A stretch of 64,000 nucleotides of DNA from Lachnospiraceae bacterium (GCA_017522685.1 JAFWYN010000019.1:186001-250000), one strand, 5' to 3'. Positions 27,115 through 36,643 are shown, counted from the first letter of the stretch. Notes: generated from the letters alone by a model not told the origin. Made by a program: numbers and translations.

Positions 27115-28761
27115 TTATAATTCGCTCATCAGCTTAGTCTTGTAAGAAGTAAACTCAGCTTCAGTCAACATACCTACCTTCTGAAGTTCAACAAGGTTGT
27201 TTGCTCTTACTTTGAATTCTTCTACAGAATGGCTGGATACAAATATGTCATCAATACATTTCTGCTTCAATGCTTCATATTCAGCATCCGTAATAAATCC
27301 AACCTGAGGAAGCATTCTGTACATAGCTACTCTGGTAGTATAATCTTCTACCATATCTACTTCTGCCAACAATTTGCTTCGACGTGTTACATACTCATCA
27401 CCAGTCAGACATTCGCCTTCTTTCAAAGCTCCCATTCTGTTGATAATAGCCTTCAACTCATCCGGAGTCTTCCAAGGCATATCTAATGAAGTAGAGATTA
27501 ATTCATTCTGCATGCTCGCCAACTCAGTATCGGAAATATATTTCTCCTGTGCCAATACAGGCCACTTTTTCAGCTTGCTTACCAAAGATTCTCTGGAATC
27601 ATTCTTGGTAACCTGAATTTCATCCAGCAATTTCTTAACTTTCTCATCAAAGCTGCTTTCTTCAATCAGCTTGCACTCTTTCAATACAGGAAGTCTCTGA
27701 AGCTTACGAACAAATACATCCTTAGCATCATCCAGTTTGAATTCTACATCTTCTACCAGAGACAGTTTGCTCTTTTCATATTCATCGGTTGTAATAACTT
27801 CACCAATCTGCAGGAATGATAATTTCTGGACATTACGACGATATTCATTAATATCACTCACATCCAAATCACAGCACTCCTTAATAACATCAATACGGTT
27901 TGCGTCAAATTCCTTATCTGAAAGTAATCCGCAATCCTTCAATGCAATCAACTTCTGAATCTTATCATTGAAGTCCTTCAAATCACAGAATTCACTAACC
28001 AGTTCAAGACGCTTTGAAATATATTCTTTTTCTCCCAACAAGCCGCAGTCTTTTAATACTCCCAGCTTGTCCATTCTCTTCTGGAATTCCTCTTCGCTCA
28101 GCTCTGGTTTCTTTACAACAGGCTCTTCCTTCACTACCGGTGCCGGTTGGGGTACCGGTACAGGTATAGGTTCCGGTGCAGGTGCAGGCGTCGGCTCAAT
28201 AGGAGCAGGCTTTCCGGGTTCGGGATTTTCCACCGGCTTAGGTTGATTTGCAGGTCTGGGCTGTTCCTTCACCTCCTGAGGTATAGGTGCAGGTTGTCCT
28301 GACATAGGCTTATCAGCAGGCTTAGGCTGATTTGCGGGTCTGGGCTGTTCTGCAGGCTTCGCCTGAGGTGTAGGGCCACTCGATACTGCAGCAGCAATTT
28401 CCTCCGCCGTAGTCGCCTTGGGTCCCAACTTTAATTCTTTTAACAGATTTCTCACTTCATTCATCTGCTTTAACTGGGGAAGGAATATCTTTATCTTCTT
28501 TGTACCATACAATCCCTTTTCCTGTGCTGTAAATGACAACGCAGACAATCCCATGTATTCTTCTTCCTTGATATCGGATATATCCTGAAGTGCAAATGCA
28601 AAGTCACCTGTATATCCGTTTCTTCCATCGGAATTACAAATTTCTGCTTTTCCGGATATCTTGGTGCTGTCAATTTTAATAAATAGGGCATCCTCTTTTT
28701 TAAACAGTCTGGTCCTTACGGAATTACCTGACCCACATGTATAAATACGTGCTTCTTCCAT
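27115..28761 (-). CDS. PH-like domain / Pro-rich linker / eight SHOCT-like repeats
   Basis: 548 residues in three parts. Residues 1-112 look like a compact beta-rich domain ending in a helix (PH-like, by eye). Residues 115-220 are a Pro/Ala/Glu linker in which the phrase QPRPANQPKP occurs twice. From 226 to the end there are eight repeats of about 40-45 residues, each a helix with a Leu pair, then a Gly-(Leu/Phe/Val)-(Leu/Ile)-(Ser/Thr)-x-x-Glu-(Tyr/Phe) turn and a second helix. That is the SHOCT pattern, usually found once at protein ends. It has its own putative promoter and precedes the dynamin gene, so it may recruit or scaffold that GTPase. Confidence 0.75.
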   Translation of the reverse strand: MEEARIYTCGSGNSVRTRLFKKEDALFIKIDSTKISGKAEICNSDGRNGYTGDFAFALQDISDIKEEEYMGLSALSFTAQEKGLYGTKKIKIFLPQLKQMNEVRNLLKELKLGPKATTAEEIAAAVSSGPTPQAKPAEQPRPANQPKPADKPMSGQPAPIPQEVKEQPRPANQPKPVENPEPGKPAPIEPTPAPAPEPIPVPVPQPAPVVKEEPVVKKPELSEEEFQKRMDKLGVLKDCGLLGEKEYISKRLELVSEFCDLKDFNDKIQKLIALKDCGLLSDKEFDANRIDVIKECCDLDVSDINEYRRNVQKLSFLQIGEVITTDEYEKSKLSLVEDVEFKLDDAKDVFVRKLQRLPVLKECKLIEESSFDEKVKKLLDEIQVTKNDSRESLVSKLKKWPVLAQEKYISDTELASMQNELISTSLDMPWKTPDELKAIINRMGALKEGECLTGDEYVTRRSKLLAEVDMVEDYTTRVAMYRMLPQVGFITDAEYEALKQKCIDDIFVSSHSVEEFKVRANNLVELQKVGMLTEAEFTSYKTKLMSEL

Positions 28762-28916
28762 AAAGTTAGCCTCCTCTCAGTCTCAAGCACTACCCCTAAT
28801 AATGCTTGATTCTTATCTTATTTTTTGTTATTTATTACATTTTGAAAAACACAAAAACCACACATTCACTATTATCCCCACGATAATAATCGAATGCCGC
28901 TTTAAGTCTTAATGTA

Positions 28917-28945
28917 ATGATAGCAAATTTTTCCCCTTATTTCAA
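28917..28945 (-). promoter_or_regulatory. putative promoter of the SHOCT-repeat/dynamin unit
   Basis: TTGAAA (28940-28945), 17 nt, TATCAT (28917-28922) on the minus strand. The leader to the start codon is about 150 nt and contains a CAAGCA/TGCTTG dyad (28785-28809). Confidence 0.55.
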
Positions 28946-29226
28946 GAGAATTATATAAGATAATGATAGCAATAACTTCCAAATATTTCAAGGTTTTTTT
29001 GGCATGTTGCTACTTTATTTATTATATTTTTTCTTCAAATGTAACAATAGTAAAATGCTTTGACTTTCAAGATATTATGCCTTTTCCGAACCCCGTATCA
29101 ATATATTGTGTTGTGTCTTTTTTCGCCACAATAAGTTGTGTTTTTCTGTTGTTTTGTGTCAAATTTATCAATTCATTTTCTATTGTTTATGAATTTGCTT
29201 TAATTATTTTTTCTCCGAAAATTTTG
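28946..29226. other. AT-rich intergenic stretch with a 14-bp dyad
   Basis: Between the coiled-coil gene and the promoter of the SHOCT/dynamin unit there is a very AT-rich spacer with no convincing gene. It holds the palindrome CACAATAAGTTGTG (29127-29140) and several TTGTG/CACAA half-sites nearby, which could be an operator. I see no terminator for the coiled-coil gene. Confidence 0.5.
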
Positions 29227-29811
29227 TCACGTCGCTACATCCGACACCACGTCCGACACCGGTACTATCTCCGGTCCTTCCGCAAAAATCTCCGCATTGT
29301 CCGCCACTTCCATAGGGTCTTCTGCCACTTCCCTGTCCTCTTTTTCCTCCCATAAGGAGTCATATTCTTCCTTATCTTTCTCTTTTGCCATTACGCCTAT
29401 GTTTTTTGCAGCCTGATAAAGCTCCATACTGTACTCCATAAGCTTCTTCTCATCTGTAGGGGGCACAATACCTCCTTTCATCAGACGCCTTGCCACCTCC
29501 ATGATTTTCCCCATGTCAATGGCATACTCTTCCATGGCCTCTCCCTGTTGCTTCGCCACTTCCATATTGGCCACAGCCGCCCACTGTTCAGTGACTTTTT
29601 CCATATAGGCCCGATATTCGCTCTGTTTCTCATCCACAGCCTGAATGGTAAGCTCCAACACCGCCGCTTCATTGGCATATATGTTTTTTCCGTCTGGAGT
29701 TGTGTTTATTTTTCGCTCCAGCTCTTTTTTCTGCTTCTGCAACGCAATTTGTTGTTCGTGATAGGACTTGATTTGCGTTCCGTAAGTTTGCCTTACTTCC
29801 TTGATTGTCAT
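29227..29811 (-). CDS. hypothetical coiled-coil protein
   Basis: 194 residues with no family that I recognise. Residues 20-110 are rich in Glu, Lys, Gln and Ala with heptad spacing (QQIALQKQKKELERKI), indicating coiled coil. The C-terminal 45 residues are acidic and Val-rich and look disordered. There is no signal peptide or membrane segment. AAGGATG lies seven nt before the ATG. It sits just behind the gdhA terminator and ahead of an AT-rich gap; whether it belongs with the dynamin unit downstream is unclear. Confidence 0.7.
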   Translation of the reverse strand: MTIKEVRQTYGTQIKSYHEQQIALQKQKKELERKINTTPDGKNIYANEAAVLELTIQAVDEKQSEYRAYMEKVTEQWAAVANMEVAKQQGEAMEEYAIDMGKIMEVARRLMKGGIVPPTDEKKLMEYSMELYQAAKNIGVMAKEKDKEEYDSLWEEKEDREVAEDPMEVADNAEIFAEGPEIVPVSDVVSDVAT

Positions 29812-29865
29812 TTCTTCACATCCTTTTGATTAAATATATACTTCCTTGTATTTATTTATATCGTC

Positions 29866-29896
29866 AAAAAGTCCCGAAAACCTAAGCCTTCGGGAC
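29866..29896 (-). terminator. Rho-independent terminator after gdhA
   Basis: A perfect 8-bp GTCCCGAA/TTCGGGAC stem (29871-29878 with 29889-29896) followed by TTTTTG on the minus strand. Confidence 0.9.
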
Positions 29897-29930
29897 CTTT
29901 GAAACTCTTTGTTTTATATACTTGTGTAAC

Positions 29931-31304
<1,374 letters not shown>

Positions 31305-31320
31305 TTAGCCAAGCATCACA

Positions 31321-31379
31321 TTGTATACAAGTATGCTTTCACTAAGGAATATTATATTACGTCTGTTAAAAATACACAA
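31321..31379 (-). promoter_or_regulatory. gdhA promoter with downstream TTGTATACAA palindrome
   Basis: TTGTGT (31374-31379), 17 nt, TATAAT (31351-31356) on the minus strand. The perfect palindrome TTGTATACAA lies at 31321-31330, about 20 nt after the -10 box, where a repressor could block transcription. Confidence 0.6.
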
Positions 31380-31447
31380 CAACTTTATCCCACTAAATCG
31401 CAAAAGTTTTTTTGAGTTTTTTATGCAAATTGCACAAGTACATATCT

Positions 31448-31879
31448 TTAAAGATATTTGGTAAACTGCCTGATATTCCTTTCCTCAAATTGCATTAACT
31501 TATGTGCCAATCCCTGTGCCTGTTCATCTGCCTGACTGTTATGATTCAACACCTTATTTAACTTAAGAACACCATCATTGCAGCCCTTAATCATCACCTC
31601 CGCAATACGGCTGGTGCTGGTATTAAACAGTGTATTGTACTGGATACCTCCCGCCAGTCTTAAGTTTTCCGCATAGCTGCTGCGATAAGGGTCTGCCTTG
31701 GCTTCCAGCAGCTTATCATAAGCCTGATTACGTATTTGTGCATATTCCAAAGATTGCTTTGATATCTGAGTGGCCAGTTTCTCATCAAACACCTTATCCG
31801 ATACTGCATCAATCGCTTTCATGGCAGCTTCCGTATTCCTCTGGATTTCTTTGTAAATATTTACTTCCTGTTTCAGCAT
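31448..31879 (-). CDS. hypothetical helical-bundle protein (ferritin-like, uncertain)
   Basis: 143 residues with GGAGG five nt before the ATG. The whole sequence reads as four amphipathic helices (EVNIYKEIQRNTEAAMKAID, LATQISKQSLEYAQIRNQAY, a central segment with STSRIAEVMIKGCNDG, and a C-terminal HKLMQFEERNIRQFTKYL). This resembles ferritin-like bundle families such as DUF2383, but the metal ligands are not obvious. No signal peptide or membrane helix. It lies between the SH3 protein and gdhA; no partner can be named. Confidence 0.65.
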   Translation of the reverse strand: MLKQEVNIYKEIQRNTEAAMKAIDAVSDKVFDEKLATQISKQSLEYAQIRNQAYDKLLEAKADPYRSSYAENLRLAGGIQYNTLFNTSTSRIAEVMIKGCNDGVLKLNKVLNHNSQADEQAQGLAHKLMQFEERNIRQFTKYL

Positions 31880-31950
31880 AATAACCTCCGTTCCGCCATT
31901 TCAATGCACCTTTTGCACCAATCAGGTACTATGTCTTTCCATCCCAAAAC

Positions 31951-31980
31951 GCAAAAGGATGCTATTTCCATAGCATCCTT
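31951..31980 (-). terminator. terminator after the SH3 protein gene
   Basis: A perfect 10-bp AAGGATGCTA/TAGCATCCTT stem (31955-31964 with 31971-31980) followed by TTGCGTTTTG on the minus strand, 30 nt after the stop codon. Confidence 0.75.
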
Positions 31981-32010
31981 AGTATTTCTCGTTCTTTTTA
32001 CTTTATGCGG

Positions 32011-33225
32011 TTATTGTACAAAATCTTCCTTTACATATCCGATTTGTCCGTTATAGTTAATCTTACACCAACCATTCTCTCGTCCCAGCAAGTCTACCAC
32101 TTCTCCGCCGGCCAATACACCCAATCGATCCGCCGTTTCCGAAGCTGCTGTTCTTACATTCACATTGGAAGTAGCCGTTACAGTCCCCACTACAGGTTCC
32201 TTGGAAGCAGTATTCAATAATTGCAAATACTCAGACTTAATATAGCCTTCTGCATTTCCGATTTTAACCTTTGACCAACCGTTAACCTTCTGTTCCAGGA
32301 CCTCAACCTTGGTACCTGCAGTCACCTTATCCACCTTATCAGCCTGTTCGCTGTCAGAAGCACGCACATTAACGGTAGTGGTAGCTTTAGCATAAACCGG
32401 TTCTGCTGTTGCATTATTCTCAACAGGTGCAGGTGTCACCTCCGGCACTTCTCCGTTCTCTCCTTCCGGCGTCTGAGTATCTTCCGGTTGCTCCTCCTTC
32501 ATCTGATTCGCAATCGCTTCGCCGGTAGTTTTCTGTGCTTCCTTCAATACCTCCTGTATATACAGGAACAATTCCTCATTTTTAGTTAAGGTATCCTTGC
32601 ACTCTACTTCCACGCGATTATTCAGTTCTACAACATCCTCTTGGGACGAAGCCTTATCTATATACGATTTCTCTTCATCGGACAATTCCGCATCATTCAG
32701 ATAATAACTGCCATCTGCATTCTTGCATGCATAGTACAAATCCATACCCGAAACAGTATCCTCAAAACCGACAAACTTCATCTTATAATACACATACAAG
32801 AGATATGAATCGGGTTTCGGACCCGGCTTACTATATACCACTTTATCCAAATAATCTTCCACATATTCACTCTTTGCGCTGATAAAGAGTGCTTTCGTCT
32901 CATCCAAATGATTAATAATTTTTCTGACACTTTCAATATCGCCCTGTGCACATGCCGTATAATAAGCATCTATCATCGACACGATTGCGGAATCCGTATT
33001 TTCCGTCAGGGGTATCTGTACCATTTCTTCCTCTGTGGTCTCTGATACCGGTGTGCTTTCCCCCACCGCCGTACTGCTTTCCGCCACAGACGCTTTTTTT
33101 GCATCCTGTGCTCTCAATGCACATAATACCGTAATTGCTACTGCCAAGATAATAATGATCGGTAAAATCAACTTACTGTTCTCTAACAGGAAACGGCTGA
33201 ACCGTTTCATCTTTTCTTTAAACAT
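32011..33225 (-). CDS. membrane-anchored protein with two C-terminal SH3 domains
   Basis: 404 residues: a short cytoplasmic basic N-terminus, one transmembrane helix (about 17-38, ILPIIIILAVAITVL), an extracytoplasmic domain (about 80-230) with DAYYTACAQGDIESV that resembles an NTF2-like fold, a low-complexity Pro/Glu linker, and two bacterial SH3 repeats (about 285-335 and 350-403) with NVRASDS and NVRTAASE. SH3 domains of this kind bind peptidoglycan. No catalytic domain is present. It probably monitors or contacts the cell wall; this is inference. Confidence 0.8.
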   Translation of the reverse strand: MFKEKMKRFSRFLLENSKLILPIIIILAVAITVLCALRAQDAKKASVAESSTAVGESTPVSETTEEEMVQIPLTENTDSAIVSMIDAYYTACAQGDIESVRKIINHLDETKALFISAKSEYVEDYLDKVVYSKPGPKPDSYLLYVYYKMKFVGFEDTVSGMDLYYACKNADGSYYLNDAELSDEEKSYIDKASSQEDVVELNNRVEVECKDTLTKNEELFLYIQEVLKEAQKTTGEAIANQMKEEQPEDTQTPEGENGEVPEVTPAPVENNATAEPVYAKATTTVNVRASDSEQADKVDKVTAGTKVEVLEQKVNGWSKVKIGNAEGYIKSEYLQLLNTASKEPVVGTVTATSNVNVRTAASETADRLGVLAGGEVVDLLGRENGWCKINYNGQIGYVKEDFVQ

Positions 33226-33260
33226 AAGACAACCTTTCTAAAATCCATCCACTACAGCCG

Positions 33261-33370
33261 GGTGATGTAAAATGCATCCGACAGGAATCGAACCTGCATT
33301 AAAGGCGTCGGAGGCCTTCGTTCTATCCATTAGACTACGGATGCAATTATTACAAATTTGTTACATCACC
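33261..33370 (-). repeat. 10-bp inverted repeat flanking the tRNA-Arg gene
   Basis: GGTGATGTAA (33261-33270) and TTACATCACC (33361-33370) are perfect complements placed 2 and 16 nt outside the tRNA ends. In the precursor they could pair and hold leader and trailer together. Confidence 0.7.
33273..33344 (-). tRNA. tRNA-Arg (anticodon CCG)
   Basis: A 72-nt cloverleaf on the minus strand: acceptor GCATCCG/CGGATGC, a D-arm with AATGGAT, anticodon stem AAGGC/GCCTT with CCG at 33311-33309, T-arm CAGG-TTCGATT-CCTG, discriminator A and no encoded CCA. It reads CGG arginine codons. It stands alone between the SH3 and DUF5688 genes. Confidence 0.96.
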
Positions 33371-33446
33371 TCGACCATAATATCATATTTCATCCATTAT
33401 GTCTACATATTGTTTCGTTAATTTTTTCTAAACTGGCAGTACCCCA

Positions 33447-34340
33447 TCAGCCGTAATTCTCATTATTTCTTTCTACTTTCAACAATTTATCCTGTTCTGT
33501 ATCATAGTAGTATAAATGATATGACAGCAGTTCTTCTTCCATCACATGATTCCTGTTTGCCTCCGAAATCATATCCAACAATACATCCGTATCATCCTCT
33601 TTCTGCCTTCTTAACAAAAGCACTTCATGAATGGAACTGGGCAACACAAAGAAATCACCTCCCAAAAGTTCAGCCGCCTCTTGCAGCATCCCGGGATACA
33701 ATAATGCTATGGATCCGTGGCATTTTTGTTCATTTGACAATACATAGAGATTTGATGCCGTCGGTTCCAGCCACATATCCTTTAACAACTCTCCCAGGGA
33801 CATAAGCATGGGCGGAAACATTCTCTTGGTATTTTCCACTGCCAGCTTCATCAATTCCTCATGATTGGTTTTCCACATGTCCATATGGGAATTATGTATC
33901 AAAATCATACCTTCCCCGATTGTATCATGATGAAACGCATAATAGAAGCAAATCGCCCAATCCAGAAATAATATATGCGGAATATCCTTCAATAATTCTT
34001 TATTCATTTCTGCGTTTATCAATCGATAGGCAATCCGCTCCTTTACCTTTTCAAAATCCATAAAGAAATCCATGGAAATGTCTGTTTTTACAGCACCCTG
34101 ATGATAGCTTTGCACCACGTGCTCCGCCAGTTCTTCCAAATCAGCACCTTTTTGGTACTCTTCATACAGGGAATTCACATACAAAGTAGGTGCTATATTA
34201 CACCCTTCCCTGTGTAGTATCAGCCCTAAATATACCACATTATTGTTCTTTCTGACTCTCTGGGATTTGATATGTACTCCATTTCCCAGCTTTTCACTAA
34301 CCCTATGTTTCAATTCTTCTAAAAATTTATCTTCACTCAT
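33447..34340 (-). CDS. DUF5688 family protein
   Basis: 297 residues from the ATG at 34340 (GAGG eight nt upstream). The N-terminal part with NVVYLGLILHREGCNIAPTLYVN, the ISMDFFMDFEKVKERIAYRLIN block and the C-terminal YVLSNEQKCHGSIALLYPGML plus FFVLPSSIHEVLLL are characteristic of DUF5688, a soluble family abundant in Lachnospiraceae. Its function is unknown. There is no signal peptide. It lies between efp and the tRNA gene. Confidence 0.75.
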   Translation of the reverse strand: MSEDKFLEELKHRVSEKLGNGVHIKSQRVRKNNNVVYLGLILHREGCNIAPTLYVNSLYEEYQKGADLEELAEHVVQSYHQGAVKTDISMDFFMDFEKVKERIAYRLINAEMNKELLKDIPHILFLDWAICFYYAFHHDTIGEGMILIHNSHMDMWKTNHEELMKLAVENTKRMFPPMLMSLGELLKDMWLEPTASNLYVLSNEQKCHGSIALLYPGMLQEAAELLGGDFFVLPSSIHEVLLLRRQKEDDTDVLLDMISEANRNHVMEEELLSYHLYYYDTEQDKLLKVERNNENYG

Positions 34341-34387
34341 ATTTTTCCTCACTCAATAATAATTCTCTCAACCGTTTTACAACAGAG

Positions 34388-34470
34388 ACGAGATTTGCTT
34401 TGCCAATCTCGCTCTGATGAGCGGTCGGCAAATGTCCATTCGTGCAAGCACGATGGCCGCTTGTCTCGTC
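34388..34470 (-). other. dyad-rich intergenic element after efp
   Basis: Within 83 nt there are an outer GACGAGA/TCTCGTC pair (34388-34394 with 34464-34470) and inner hairpins GAGATT/AATCTC (34390-34395 with 34405-34410), CGCTC/GAGCG (34410-34414 with 34419-34423) and CGTG/CACG (34441-34444 with 34449-34452). Some of these are mutually exclusive. No gene is visible. It may be a structured repeat or regulatory RNA. Confidence 0.4.
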
Positions 34471-34476
34471 GCCATC

Positions 34477-34510
34477 ACAAAAAAAGACAATGAACAGTGT
34501 TCATTGTCTT
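34477..34510 (-). terminator. Rho-independent terminator after efp
   Basis: A perfect 10-bp AAGACAATGA/TCATTGTCTT stem (34484-34493 with 34501-34510) followed by eight T residues on the minus strand. Confidence 0.92.
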
Positions 34511-34533
34511 ACATGGCATTCATACAATTGTAT

Positions 34534-35091
34534 TTATACTCTGGACAGATATTCGCCGGTTCTGGTATCAATCTTAATCTTGTTACCGATTTCAACGAAC
34601 AAAGGAACGGATACGGTAGCACCGGTTTCAACAGTTGCAGGCTTAGATGCACCTGTAGCGGTATCACCCTTAAAGCCGGGCTCAGTCTCAGTAACCTCAA
34701 GTTCTACGAACAAAGGAGGTTCGATAGCAAATACATTGCCATTGTGTGAGCAAACCTTACACATATCATTTTCCTTTACAAACTTCAGTGCATCACCAAC
34801 GGTTTCTTCGTTGAGTGCAATCTGGTCATAGCTTTCCACATCCATGAAGTGGAACAAATCACCATCTGAATATAAATACTGCATATCTTTTCTATCAATA
34901 CGCGCCTGCGGGAACTTTTCCTGAGGTCTGAAACTCTTTTCGATAACACCACCGTTAACGATATTTTTCAGCTTGGTTCTAACGAAAGCAGCTCCCTTTC
35001 CCGGTTTAACATGCTGGAATTCAATAATCTGATAAATACCATTGTCCATTTCAACGGTAATACCATTTCTGAAATCGCCTGCAGAAATCAT
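34534..35091 (-). CDS. efp: elongation factor P
   Basis: EF-P enters the ribosomal E site and relieves stalling at consecutive prolines. The 185 residues form the usual three beta-barrel domains: KOW-like domain I with the tip lysine in [13 protein letters not shown] (residue about 32), then two OB domains ending in RTGEYLSRV. The length is standard. It has a putative promoter and a strong terminator, so it is a single-gene unit. No EF-P-modifying enzyme is seen in the window. Confidence 0.97.
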   Translation of the reverse strand: MISAGDFRNGITVEMDNGIYQIIEFQHVKPGKGAAFVRTKLKNIVNGGVIEKSFRPQEKFPQARIDRKDMQYLYSDGDLFHFMDVESYDQIALNEETVGDALKFVKENDMCKVCSHNGNVFAIEPPLFVELEVTETEPGFKGDTATGASKPATVETGATVSVPLFVEIGNKIKIDTRTGEYLSRV

Positions 35092-35134
35092 AGTATATTC
35101 CTCCTAAACATTTATCACGTTATAATTCTTTTCT

Positions 35135-35163
35135 AGTTTATACTAAATGTAATCATATTTCAA
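35135..35163 (-). promoter_or_regulatory. putative efp promoter
   Basis: TTGAAA (35158-35163), 17 nt, TAAACT (35135-35140) on the minus strand, 44 nt before the start codon. The -10 is weak. Confidence 0.4.
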
Positions 35164-35186
35164 CTGTTTTTTTCAAAAAACTGTGA

Positions 35187-35687
35187 TTATTTTCCTTTCT
35201 TCTTCCTGTAAAAATATAGTACTATCCACTCCAGTCTTCTTTTTAGTACAATCTGTATTTCTTCCTTGGGATGAATGGGTTTCACCAAACAGGACAGAAT
35301 CCCCGTTCTTTTCGCGCCCCACACATCCGTAAATAATTGATCTCCCACAAAAAGGGTGGTTTCTTTAACGGTCCCCATACGTTCCATAGCCATTTCATAC
35401 CCTGCTCTGGAAGGCTTATTAGCCTTATAAATATAGTCCGAACCCACCGAATCCGCAAACCCTTTTACCCTGGGTTCTTTATTATTGGACAAAAGCATGG
35501 TATGATAACCCATTTCGCGCAAATCGGCAAAAAAGGAAATTGCCCTCTCATCCGCCGGCTCACCATGGGGTACCAAAGTATTGTCTACATCAAAAATAAC
35601 TCCCCTGTAGCCCTTTTCATACAAGCCTTTAAAATCAATATCATAGGTAGAATTTTCATCCCAATCCGGATAAAAGCATGCAAACAT
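35187..35687 (-). CDS. yqeG: YqeG-family HAD-IIIA phosphatase
   Basis: 166 residues from the ATG at 35687; GAGG lies six nt upstream and is inside the longer alternative frame that begins at 35699. HAD motifs are clear: FDVDNTLVPHG (nucleophile), MLLSNNKEPRV, KPSRAGYEMAM and VGDQLFTDVWGAKRTG. YqeG-type proteins resemble mitochondrial phosphatidylglycerophosphate phosphatase, but the substrate in Firmicutes is not certain. It lies between nrdR and efp. Confidence 0.9.
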   Translation of the reverse strand: MFACFYPDWDENSTYDIDFKGLYEKGYRGVIFDVDNTLVPHGEPADERAISFFADLREMGYHTMLLSNNKEPRVKGFADSVGSDYIYKANKPSRAGYEMAMERMGTVKETTLFVGDQLFTDVWGAKRTGILSCLVKPIHPKEEIQIVLKRRLEWIVLYFYRKKKGK

Positions 35688-35727
35688 ATGCCACCTCATA
35701 CTTTCTGTTTCTCTATTCAGTAAATAT

Positions 35728-35748
35728 GGCAGGACTCATGGTCCTGCC
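35728..35748 (-). terminator. hairpin after nrdR
   Basis: A perfect 8-bp GGCAGGAC/GTCCTGCC stem (35728-35735 with 35741-35748) 10 nt after the stop codon, with a poor T-tail. Confidence 0.55.
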
Positions 35749-35758
35749 ACCTTTCTTA

Positions 35759-36208
35759 CTATTGCAACACTTTTTTCAGTTCGTCCATGAAGGTATTTAC
35801 ATCCTTAAACTCTCTGTATACGGAAGCAAAACGCACATAAGCTACTGCATCCAAGTCTTTGAGTTTATTCATCAGCAATTCGCCGATTACCTGACTGGCA
35901 ATTTCCTTCTCTTCCATGTTGAAAATCTCATTTTCCACTTCATCAATCAATCCGGTAATGGCCTGTGCACTAACCGGTCTCTTATGGCAGGCTCTCAGCA
36001 CACCTGCTTCAATCTTAGAACGGTCGTAAGCTTCACGGTTGTCATCCTTCTTAATGATAATCAAAGGAATGGTCTCGATTTTCTCATAGGTAGTAAAACG
36101 CTTGCCGCATTCATCGCAAACACGACGGCGGCGAATGGAATTATTGTCCTCTGCCGGTCTGGAATCAATTACACGGGTATTTTCATGGTTACAAAACGGA
36201 CATTTCAT
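35759..36208 (-). CDS. nrdR: ribonucleotide reductase regulator NrdR
   Basis: NrdR represses ribonucleotide reductase genes in response to ATP/dATP. The 149 residues begin with a zinc ribbon (CPFCNHENTRVIDSR...CDECGKRF) followed by the ATP-cone domain (IIKKDDNREAYDRSKIEAGVLRAC). Length and order are standard. A perfect dyad lies between the ribosome site and the gene's upstream region and could be an operator, although it does not have the ACA...TGT orientation of known NrdR boxes. Confidence 0.97.
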   Translation of the reverse strand: MKCPFCNHENTRVIDSRPAEDNNSIRRRRVCDECGKRFTTYEKIETIPLIIIKKDDNREAYDRSKIEAGVLRACHKRPVSAQAITGLIDEVENEIFNMEEKEIASQVIGELLMNKLKDLDAVAYVRFASVYREFKDVNTFMDELKKVLQ

Positions 36209-36222
36209 ATGTGCTCCTATCT

Positions 36223-36237
36223 GTGTATCCGATACAC
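36223..36237. promoter_or_regulatory. 15-bp perfect dyad upstream of nrdR
   Basis: GTGTATC-C-GATACAC lies 14 nt upstream of the nrdR start codon, next to its ribosome site. It could be a protein operator or an RNA hairpin near the start. Confidence 0.4.
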
Positions 36238-36284
36238 TTTCAGTTTATTCCGGAACTTTCCTTCTATGCTTTATCATAATATAT

Positions 36285-36518
36285 TTAGCAGTTTATGTCA
36301 ACCAATATGATGTCCGGCCCGATTTGCCGGATATCCTTGAAATTAATCTCTATCTCCTTATCCGCCTTAAACAGACAAAACCACCTTCCATAATCACTGA
36401 CAATAATCTTGCAAATACATCCCTTGCATTCATCAAATACAAAATCACATACCTTACCCAGGCATTTACAATCCCGGATATTAATCACCTCTTTGTTCTT
36501 AAAGTCTGAAAACAACAT
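36285..36518 (-). CDS. YlmC/YmxH-family PRC-barrel protein
   Basis: 77 residues with the family start MLFSDFKNKEVINIRDCKCLGKV, then DFVFDECKGCICKIIV and the C-terminal INFKDIRQIGPDIILVD. This is the PRC-barrel fold of the YlmC/YmxH group, conserved among spore-formers, with an unclear role. It is divergent from sigG, with about 125 nt between the start codons. Confidence 0.88.
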   Translation of the reverse strand: MLFSDFKNKEVINIRDCKCLGKVCDFVFDECKGCICKIIVSDYGRWFCLFKADKEIEINFKDIRQIGPDIILVDINC

Positions 36519-36552
36519 ACGCCCACCCCATAATCCCTTTCTAACATTATAT

Positions 36553-36582
36553 GAATAACTTCATAAAATGTGGACCATACTA
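36553..36582 (+). promoter_or_regulatory. sigmaG-type promoter of sigG
   Basis: GAATA (36553-36557), 18 nt, CATACTA (36576-36582). This fits the forespore sigmaF/sigmaG pattern and suggests that sigG is read by sigmaF and then by itself, as in Bacillus subtilis. Confidence 0.75.
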
Positions 36583-36643
36583 ACCGTATACTTACTAAAG
36601 ACAAGGCTTCAAATACCACAAAACAAATGCAGGAGGCGTATAT

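Noticed and set aside
28963..29355. Plus-strand 130-codon hydrophobic frame
   Set aside because: AT-rich codon use, no ribosome site, and the second half is antisense to the coiled-coil gene.
35678..36310. Plus-strand 210-codon frame
   Set aside because: Antisense to nrdR; the conserved zinc ribbon and ATP cone on the other strand explain the region.
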